The notes under the pieces: model-generated
What the model was told of the DNA's origin: nothing
Seen by the model: only the letters and a program-made list of their open reading frames with translations
Databases searched by the model: none
In this document: piece after piece, positions 55,544 to 61,980 of the stretch
Position numbering within the stretch: the first letter of the stretch is position 1
Layout of the letters: every line of letters begins with the position of its first letter
Program-made: the position numbers and the translations under genes
Source of the DNA: Microbacterium sp. AZCO
Lineage (GTDB): Bacteria; Actinomycetota; Actinomycetes; Actinomycetales; Microbacteriaceae
DNA length: 64,000 bases
Reading direction: 5' to 3'
Assembly: GCF_039614715.1 (NCBI RefSeq)
Contig: NZ_CP154857.1
Span: forward strand, 3,224,001-3,288,000

Positions 55544-55944
55544 GCCGCCACCGCCTTCCGTGCGGACATCGTCTTGGTGTCCTTCTCCTCGATGTGCAGC
55601 ACCTCGTCGGCGCCGATCACGATGTAAGGGATGTAGAGGACGAGCTCGACGGCGACCGTGTGCTCTGCGTCCTCAGTGACCGGGATGTCACCCGACAGGA
55701 CGGCGGAGTCCGTGGGGAACCACCACTCCTCGGTGTTCGGGACGAGCTCGGGGAAGGTGAACGTGCGGCCGTTCATCTCCCAGCGCAGCGACTCGGCGGG
55801 CGCCTCGACGCCGTCCACCGTGAGCTTCGCTCCGGCGATGCACGAGGCCGGCAGCGCCCGGTACCAGGGCAGGCGCACCTCCACTGCGGCGCGAGAGCCG
55901 TCGGTCGTGAGCGTTCCCTGCTCGATGATGCGATCGGGGATCAC
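55540..55944 (-). CDS. DUF6379 protein, C-glycoside deglycosidase beta-subunit type (copy 1)
   Basis: The GTG at 55944 has AAGGAGG at ideal spacing; 134 residues. VEVRLPWYRALPAS carries the LPWYR motif, MNGRTFTFPELV and EEWWFPTDS follow, and VELVLYIPYIV ends the fold. It is directly coupled to the alpha-type gene at 54431 and follows the GMC oxidase by 49 bp. Confidence 0.86.
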   Translation of the reverse strand: MIPDRIIEQGTLTTDGSRAAVEVRLPWYRALPASCIAGAKLTVDGVEAPAESLRWEMNGRTFTFPELVPNTEEWWFPTDSAVLSGDIPVTEDAEHTVAVELVLYIPYIVIGADEVLHIEEKDTKTMSARKAVAA

Positions 55945-55981
55945 GAGTCCTCCTTGACTACTTAAATCGTGTTTCTACACT

Positions 55982-56000
55982 CTAATGTCTGAATCAGACA
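55982..56000. promoter_or_regulatory. Palindrome and CTAATGT motif inside the core operon
   Basis: TGTCTGAATCAGACA (55986-56000) is a perfect 15-bp palindrome that covers the GMC stop codon. It overlaps CTAATGT (55982-55988), also found at both divergent importer promoters near 60362-60509. The 49-bp gap is AT-rich. It may be an operator for an internal promoter of the beta-alpha genes. Confidence 0.55.
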
Positions 56001-57544
56001 GAAGCAAGAGTGCGCGCTATGTGAAGGGCGCCGCGCACCGCGAGGGCGACCGAGGTCAGCGTCGGGTTGCAGGCCGTGGCTGTCGGGATGACGCCGTTGC
56101 CGGCGACGAAGAGGCCGGGCACGTCCCACACCTGGCTGTCGGGGCTGCACACCGACCGGCCGTCGTCGGTCTCGCCCATGCGCGTCGTGCCCTGATAGTG
56201 CAGCGAGGCACCCAGCGGCATCGTGAACGGGCGATCCCCGATCGGCTCGCCGACGGCCTTGGCGAGTTCGACGATCTCGGCGCGCGCGGCGTCGAGGATC
56301 TCGTGATCGCGATCCGTGAGGCGGTAGTGGATCGTCATCGCGGGCATGCCGTAGCTGTCGACCTCGTCGGCCGAGAACTCGACGCGGTCGTCCCACTGGA
56401 GGTCCTTCGCGCAGAAGAGGCCGAGTCCGACGATCGACCCGGGGACGACCGGGTCGTCGCCCGCGAGCGGCACAGGCGAGGCATCCAGTTGCATGATCTG
56501 TCCGTGGAACGGCTTGTCGTCGGTGAAGGGCACCCAGCTCACGCCGCTCTGCTCGCTGAGCGGCCCGTCGATCACCTCGTCGGTGCCGAGCGACGGGGCG
56601 CCGGCGCCGGACGCGGCCGCGACCTCGGCCGCATCCTTGATGCGCGCGGCGTAGACGACCTGGGCCTGGTCGTTGAGCGTGCGGCCGAGGGCGTCGGGAC
56701 GGATGCCCGAGGCCCAGAGCACCTGCGGCGTGCGCAGGGCGTCGGCCGCGACGACCACGAATCGTGCGTGGACGTCGTGCTGTTCGCCGGTGCGCAGGTC
56801 GCGCACGCGCACGCCGGCCGCCCGCCCGTCCTCGGTCAGCACCGACGTGACGAGCGACTCGTCGAAGAGCGAGAAGTTCGGGTTCTGCCGCGTCACGTCG
56901 CCGAGCACGATGTCCGACCCCGACCACACCAGGCGCCCGTCTTCGCGGCGGTGCACGGCGAGCGGCATGCGCTGGACCCGCGCCCACTCCTCGCGGCCGT
57001 CGTCGACCGCCGCCGCGAGCCGCTCACGCACGAGTGCGGTGAACGGAGCGCGGTCGAAGGCGTCGGTCGTGACCCCGAGGAGCCGGTCCGCCTCGCCGAG
57101 CAGCTCGTCGAGGTCGGTCAGGAACGAGATGCGCTCGCTTCCGCCCGGGCGCGGGCACGCACCGGTCCAGTGCGCGGCCATGCCGCCGACATTGCTCGAG
57201 AAAGCGGCGACCGGGAGGCCGTCTTCGCCGTCGACCTGGTAGCCCTCCGGGAGCAAGTAGGTGCCCGGCCGTGCACGGCGCATGCCGGAGGTGACGGCGC
57301 CGGGGTTGCGGACCGTCGCCTCTTCGGCGGCCGGCCCTTGCGACCTGCGCTGCGCCTCCTGGCGGAGGGCCTCGTCCTCGATGTTCTTGACGTGCGCCCC
57401 GGCGGGCGTCGACACGCTCGGCCCGACCTCGAACATCGCGACGACGGCATCCGGCGCCTGCTCGCTCAGGATGCGGGCGTACGCCGCGCCCGTCGGGCCG
57501 CTGCCGACGATGGCGACGTCTACCGATTCGGGGTACCTGCTCAC
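55994..57544 (-). CDS. GMC-family FAD oxidoreductase, CarA-like glycoside 3-oxidase (copy 2)
   Basis: The GTG at 57544 overlaps the isomerase stop (GTGA); 516 residues. FAD loop GSGPTG (14-19), SSNVGGMAAHWTG, and the C-terminal GMC domain with SLHYQGTTRMG and CNPTLTSVA carrying the flavin-side His and Asn. Directly followed by beta- and alpha-type deglycosidase genes, the order expected for carA-carB-carC of carminic-acid-degrading Microbacterium. Predicted to oxidise the sugar C3 hydroxyl of a C-glycoside with O2. The assignment rests on family plus context. Confidence 0.88.
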   Translation of the reverse strand: MSRYPESVDVAIVGSGPTGAAYARILSEQAPDAVVAMFEVGPSVSTPAGAHVKNIEDEALRQEAQRRSQGPAAEEATVRNPGAVTSGMRRARPGTYLLPEGYQVDGEDGLPVAAFSSNVGGMAAHWTGACPRPGGSERISFLTDLDELLGEADRLLGVTTDAFDRAPFTALVRERLAAAVDDGREEWARVQRMPLAVHRREDGRLVWSGSDIVLGDVTRQNPNFSLFDESLVTSVLTEDGRAAGVRVRDLRTGEQHDVHARFVVVAADALRTPQVLWASGIRPDALGRTLNDQAQVVYAARIKDAAEVAAASGAGAPSLGTDEVIDGPLSEQSGVSWVPFTDDKPFHGQIMQLDASPVPLAGDDPVVPGSIVGLGLFCAKDLQWDDRVEFSADEVDSYGMPAMTIHYRLTDRDHEILDAARAEIVELAKAVGEPIGDRPFTMPLGASLHYQGTTRMGETDDGRSVCSPDSQVWDVPGLFVAGNGVIPTATACNPTLTSVALAVRGALHIARTLASV

Positions 57545-58335
57545 GCGGAGGCCGCCACTTCGCGGATGAGGGCGACGGATGCCGCGGAATCCGTGGTCGG
57601 GTAGTACTCGAGTCCGATCGGACCGTCGTAGCCGGACGCGCGCAGCGTGCCGAGCGTCGACGCCCAGTCGAGCGAGCCGGTGCCGGGCTCACCGCGGCCC
57701 GGGGCGTCGGCGAGCTGCACGTACTTCACGATCGACCCGGCGTTCTCGAGCTCGGCGGCCATGTCCTCGCCCTCGACGGCCGAGTGGTAGATGTCGTACA
57801 GCACGCCGAAGAAGGGCGAGTCGACGCCGCGGGCGATGTAGACGGCCTCCGCCGTGCGGTCCAGGAGCGACCCCGGGTGGTCGACGCGGACGTTGACCGG
57901 CTCGAGCACGAGCGTGATGCCGGATCCGTCGATCTGCGCGATGGCCTTTTGGTAGATCTCGATGAGCTTGTCGAGCTGCACCTGGCGCTTCCAGCCGCCG
58001 AAGCCCGTGCCGCTGCCCACGACGATCCGGGGGCAGCCGAGGTCCTGTGCGATCGCGACTCCCTCGTCGAGCTTGCGGAAGAACTCGGAGTGGTCCCACG
58101 GCGGGATCATGAACTGGGTGCGGGGCTCGGAGAGCTGCGCCGTGAGCTGAGTGCCGGTCTCCTCGAGCGCGGCCTTCAGCGCCGGCAGGTCCTTCGGCGT
58201 GGCCGGGGCATCCACTCCCGTGGGGCCCCACATCTCGACGGCATCGAAGCCGGCTGCGGCCGCGGCGCGGACGCGGTCGTGGTAGTCACCGGCCTCGGTG
58301 AAGAGCAGTTCGATGTTGGGTGCGAGCTGGTACAT
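57541..58335 (-). CDS. TIM-barrel isomerase, hydroxypyruvate-isomerase-like
   Basis: The ATG at 58335 gives 264 residues. The short Hyi/IolI-type barrel has PNIELLFTEAGDY at the start, LVLEPVNVRVDHPG (metal Glu), LYDIYHSAVEGED (Asp/His), YVQLADAPGRGEP and GLEYYPT. It probably isomerises the 3-keto or released sugar. First of the core operon after the permease genes; a 143-bp gap precedes it. Confidence 0.87.
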   Translation of the reverse strand: MYQLAPNIELLFTEAGDYHDRVRAAAAAGFDAVEMWGPTGVDAPATPKDLPALKAALEETGTQLTAQLSEPRTQFMIPPWDHSEFFRKLDEGVAIAQDLGCPRIVVGSGTGFGGWKRQVQLDKLIEIYQKAIAQIDGSGITLVLEPVNVRVDHPGSLLDRTAEAVYIARGVDSPFFGVLYDIYHSAVEGEDMAAELENAGSIVKYVQLADAPGRGEPGTGSLDWASTLGTLRASGYDGPIGLEYYPTTDSAASVALIREVAASA

Positions 58336-58349
58336 GTCGTCCTCGGTTC

Positions 58350-58363
58350 CTGAGCTTGTCGAA
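58350..58363. repeat. Dispersed CTGAGCTTGTCGAA repeat, copy 3
   Basis: 14 bases identical to the copy at 17714, in the 143-bp gap between the permease and isomerase genes. I saw no promoter or terminator in the rest of that gap. Confidence 0.65.
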
Positions 58364-58478
58364 CGGCCGTCCCCGAGCTGGTCGCGGGGTCGGAGATCGG
58401 ATGGGAGTTGGGCGACGTGCGGAGGGCGCGCTGCCCGCCGCTCGACGATCCGGCCGCCCCCGAATCGATTGCCGGGCG

Positions 58479-59315
58479 TCAGCCCTTGAGCCCTCCGGCG
58501 AAGCCCTGGATGAACTTCTTCTGCGCGAACATGTAGAAGAGCAGGATCGGCACCATCGAGATGATGACGACGGCGAAGATCTTGTTCCACGCCGACACGA
58601 GTCCGCCGACGTACGTGTACATCGCGACCGGCAGCGTCTGGGTCGTCGATCCTCCGAGGAAGATCAGCGAGTTGAAGAAGTCGTTCCACACGATGAGTCC
58701 CGCGAGGATCGCCACCGTGCCCGTGGCGGGCGCCATGAGCGGCAGCACGACCCGGAAGAACGCCTGCGTCGGCGAGGCCCCGTCGATCACGGCGGCCTCC
58801 TCGTACTCCGTCGTCAGCCCGCGGAAGAAGCTCGCGTAGAGGAAGACCGACAGCGGCAGCAGGATGCCGATCCAGAGGAGGATCATGCCGACCGCGTTGC
58901 CCGTGAGGCCGACGCTGCGTGCGCCGATGTAGAGCGGAACGGTGCCGAGCTGCGCGGGCAGGATGATCGCGATCAGCACGAGGTAGAACGTCAGGTTCGT
59001 CCACGTGCGGGTGCGCCGGGTGATGACGTAGGCCGCGAGCGATCCGAAGAGCACGAGCCCCAGGATCGCGCCCGCGGTGATGATGATGCTGTTCAGGATG
59101 CTGAGCGGGATGTTGTTGCGTCCCGTCGCGGTGAGCACCTGGATGAAGGCGTTGAAGTCGAGCGACTTCGGAGGGGTGACGGCACTCGTGGTCAGAGCCT
59201 CCTGGTCGCCCTTGAACGCCGTCGCGATGAGGAAGTAGAAGGGCAGCAGCCAGATCAGCGTCACGAGCCAGATGAAGGCTTCCCGGACGGCGGTGAGCTT
59301 GGTGTAGCGGAACAT
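58479..59315 (-). CDS. Carbohydrate ABC transporter permease (MalG type)
   Basis: 278 residues with six hydrophobic helices. The ATPase-contact loop reads EYEEAAVIDGASPTQAF followed by VVLPLMAPA, the EAA motif of MalG-type permeases. It follows the MalF-type gene by 3 bp. Together they import an oligosaccharide or glycoside. No ATPase gene is nearby; such systems often share an MsmK-type ATPase. Confidence 0.93.
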   Translation of the reverse strand: MFRYTKLTAVREAFIWLVTLIWLLPFYFLIATAFKGDQEALTTSAVTPPKSLDFNAFIQVLTATGRNNIPLSILNSIIITAGAILGLVLFGSLAAYVITRRTRTWTNLTFYLVLIAIILPAQLGTVPLYIGARSVGLTGNAVGMILLWIGILLPLSVFLYASFFRGLTTEYEEAAVIDGASPTQAFFRVVLPLMAPATGTVAILAGLIVWNDFFNSLIFLGGSTTQTLPVAMYTYVGGLVSAWNKIFAVVIISMVPILLFYMFAQKKFIQGFAGGLKG

Positions 59316-59318
59316 GGA

Positions 59319-60284
59319 TCAGGCCCTTCCGACGGCGTCGCGGTCGCGGGTGGCGTACTGCTGGATGATGGCGAAGACCAGGATGATGAGCGTCAGCACG
59401 AGGGCGAGCGCCGAGCCGAAGCCGAACTGTCCGAGCGAGAAGGCCTGCTTGTAGACCTGGGTGGCGAGGGTCTCCGTGGCCCCAGCCGGCCCTCCGCCGG
59501 TGAGGGCGAAGATCTGGTCGAAGATGCGCAGGCCCTGGATGATGCCGAGGGTCGTGGCGATCGCGATCGACGGGCGGATCGCGGGAACGGTCACGTGCTG
59601 GAAGCGCTGCCAGATGTTCGCCCCGTCGAGGGCCGCCGCCTCCTCGATCTCCACGGGGACCGACGCGAGGCCGGCGAGGTAGATGACCATGACGAAGCCC
59701 GTCTGCTGCCAGACGACGGTCACGAGGATCGCCCAGATCGACCAGGTGGGGTCGGCGAGCCAGACCTTCTGGAGGTCGGGGAGCCCGATGAGCACGAGGA
59801 AGCCGTTGAGCGGCCCGTTGAACTGGAAGATGAACTTCCAGATGTAGGCGACGGCGAGGGGGCTGAGGACCACCGGCAGGAACAGGAGCGTCCGCAGCAC
59901 GTACCGCGACTTGAGTGTCCGGTTGATGGCCAGGGCGAACCCGAGTCCGATGATGTTCGTGATGATGACGGTGCCGAAGGCGAGGAACAGCGTGTTCCAC
60001 ACCGAGCCGAGGAGCGTCGGGTCTTTGAAGATGCGGACGAAGTTGTCCAGGCCGATGAACTGCCAGTCGCCCAGGCCCGTCCAGTTCGTGAACGCGAAGA
60101 AGCCGCCGGTCAGCGTCGCGGCGTAGTGGACGCCGATGACGAGCACGATGGCGGGCAGCGCCCACCACCAGTGGCCGTAGCTGATCAGCGGTCGGCGGCC
60201 GCCGTTGCGCGGCCTCGGCGTGCGTCGTGCTTCAGGCGGCACCGTGAGGGTGCGAGTAGCGTCGCGCTCGATCGTCACTGTCAT
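59319..60284 (-). CDS. Carbohydrate ABC transporter permease (MalF type)
   Basis: The ATG at 60284 gives 321 residues (a GTG at 60311 is possible). A hydrophilic N-terminus is followed by six helices; the EAA loop is EIEEAAALDGANIWQRF with VTVPAIRP. FQFNGPLNGFL is a MalF-type periplasmic loop. It is divergent from the binding-protein gene, sharing the regulatory region 60362-60509. Confidence 0.93.
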   Translation of the reverse strand: MTVTIERDATRTLTVPPEARRTPRPRNGGRRPLISYGHWWWALPAIVLVIGVHYAATLTGGFFAFTNWTGLGDWQFIGLDNFVRIFKDPTLLGSVWNTLFLAFGTVIITNIIGLGFALAINRTLKSRYVLRTLLFLPVVLSPLAVAYIWKFIFQFNGPLNGFLVLIGLPDLQKVWLADPTWSIWAILVTVVWQQTGFVMVIYLAGLASVPVEIEEAAALDGANIWQRFQHVTVPAIRPSIAIATTLGIIQGLRIFDQIFALTGGGPAGATETLATQVYKQAFSLGQFGFGSALALVLTLIILVFAIIQQYATRDRDAVGRA

Positions 60285-60361
60285 CTGCTCTCTGACCTCG
60301 TCGTCACGCACCGCCGTCGGCGGCGCCTGGAGCCATGCTCACACACTTGCGTCGAAAGCAC

Positions 60362-60509
60362 ACATTAGTATCAGCGATATCCGATATAAGTGGCGCGGCA
60401 GCCCGTCCACCCTTGAGAGGAAGTGTCGGGTGCTCTCAGAAAGCACGCCTGACCTGGGTTGATCGTGGATCAGCGGGGCTATTGCACCACATAAACGATA
60501 CTAATGTCG
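60362..60509. promoter_or_regulatory. Divergent promoter/operator region of the glycoside importer
   Basis: GATACTAATGT occurs in both outward directions: as its complement ACATTAGTATC at 60362-60372 (for the permeases) and directly at 60497-60507 (for the binding protein). Each copy sits where a -10 or operator is expected. The intervening DNA includes an AT-rich ATATCCGATATAAG. The symmetric layout suggests one regulator for both sides. Confidence 0.6.
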
Positions 60510-60600
60510 AAATCCTGCCAATGTGTGTCAGGCTGAACGTGCGGCCAGCGGCCGGGCCAGCATCCCGAGCTGGCGACAACGAAGTCACGAAAGGGTCGAA

Positions 60601-61899
60601 ATGCCACAGCACACAGCCTCGCGGCACCTCCGGTGGTCGCTCCTCGCAGCGCCGGTCGTCGGAGTCCTCATCCTCGCCGGCTGCTCTGCCGGCGGCAGCG
60701 GCGGCAGCACGAGCAGCGGCGACGCCGCCGGGTCGTCGTTCACCGTCATGGTCGCCCAGGCGAACGACGCCGACGACTACTACGCCAAGACGCTTGACGC
60801 CTACTCGAAGGAGACCGGCGTCAAGGTCGAGGTCATCCCCTACCCCTCGGATGCCTACAACACCCAGGTCACCACGCAGCTGCAGGCCGGCAACGCCGCA
60901 GACGTGATGGTGCTCTCTCCCGGCACCGGCCAGGCCATCTCGGTCGTGACCCTCGCCGAGGCGGGCTTCCTCGAGCCGCTCGACAAGACGTCGGAGGACG
61001 TCATCCCCGACGGCACCCAGAACCTCTATGAGGTCAAGGGCAAGACGTACGGCCAGCCGACCGCGCTCGCACCCGTCGGCTACGTCTACAACCCGGGTGC
61101 CGCCAAGGACGCCGGCATCAGCGAGTACCCCGCCACGTACGAGCAGATGCTCAAGGACTGCAAGACGGCGAAGGACGCCGGCAAGTCGTTCACGGTCGTC
61201 GCGGGCGCGATCCCCTTCAACACCGGCCTGCTGTCCCAGCTCATCTCGGCCACCCGCGTGTACGCCGAGACCCCGGACTGGAACGAGCAGCGCGCCGAGG
61301 GCAAGGTCACCTTCGCCGACAGCGACGGCTGGAAGGAGACCCTCGAGGACGTCGTGGAGCTGAACGAGAAGGGATGCTTCCAGGACGGCGCCGCGGGCGG
61401 CACGTTCGACAACATCACGGCGAACATCGCGGGCGGCCAGTCGCTCACGGCAGCCGTCCCCGGCTCGGCGGCGCTCTCCATCGGCGCGGCGACGGGCCTC
61501 GAGCTCGACGTGCAGGCCTTCCCGCCGGCCGGCGACCAGAAGCCGTTCGTGCTCGCCTCGGCGAACTACGCCTGGGCGATCAACTCGAAGGCCAGCGACG
61601 GCGCGAAGAAGTCGGCGCAGGACTTCCTCGACTGGGTCGCGCAGCCGGAGCAGGCGAAGGCCTTCGCCGACCTCTCGGGCTTCGTCCCGATCACCGGCGT
61701 CACCGCTGACGACCTGCTCCCGATCTACAAGCCGATCGCGGACCAGCTCGAGAACGGCGACTTCGTCGGACTGCCCAACGCCAGCTGGCCGAACCCCGCC
61801 GTCTACGACGCGCTCGGCACGGGCGTGCAGGGCCTGCTGACGGGCCAGAAGACGGTCGACCAGGTGCTCTCCGACATGGACGCCGCCTGGGGCAACTGA
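60601..61899 (+). CDS. Carbohydrate ABC transporter substrate-binding lipoprotein
   Basis: The ATG at 60601 with GAAAGGG upstream gives 432 residues. Lipobox LAGC (Cys 28) followed by a Gly/Ser linker. The type-2 binding fold of the MalE/UgpB family has VMVAQANDADDYY and GNAADVMVLSPG in lobe 1 and NYAWAINSKASDG in the C-terminal part. It binds an oligosaccharide or glycoside for the divergent MalF/MalG permeases. Confidence 0.92.
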   Translation: MPQHTASRHLRWSLLAAPVVGVLILAGCSAGGSGGSTSSGDAAGSSFTVMVAQANDADDYYAKTLDAYSKETGVKVEVIPYPSDAYNTQVTTQLQAGNAADVMVLSPGTGQAISVVTLAEAGFLEPLDKTSEDVIPDGTQNLYEVKGKTYGQPTALAPVGYVYNPGAAKDAGISEYPATYEQMLKDCKTAKDAGKSFTVVAGAIPFNTGLLSQLISATRVYAETPDWNEQRAEGKVTFADSDGWKETLEDVVELNEKGCFQDGAAGGTFDNITANIAGGQSLTAAVPGSAALSIGAATGLELDVQAFPPAGDQKPFVLASANYAWAINSKASDGAKKSAQDFLDWVAQPEQAKAFADLSGFVPITGVTADDLLPIYKPIADQLENGDFVGLPNASWPNPAVYDALGTGVQGLLTGQKTVDQVLSDMDAAWGN

Positions 61900-61921
61900 C
61901 CCACCACCTCCACCGAGGATC

Positions 61922-61960
61922 GTGCCGCCCGGGGCCACGGCCCCGGGCGGCACCGCCTTT
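61922..61960 (+). terminator. Rho-independent-type terminator after the binding-protein gene
   Basis: A 15-bp perfect GC stem (61922-61936 with 61939-61953), tiny loop, then CGCCTTTT. The short T run makes it a moderate terminator; partial readthrough into the glucosidase gene is likely. Confidence 0.8.
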
Positions 61961-61980
61961 TGCGCCACGAAGGATGAGCG

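Noticed and set aside
60497..60507. GATACTAATGT as a plain sigma-70 -10 box only
   Set aside because: No matching -35 at 16-18 bp was found on either side, and the exact 11-bp identity in both orientations suggests an operator role as well, so it is reported as a regulatory region without claiming a promoter position.
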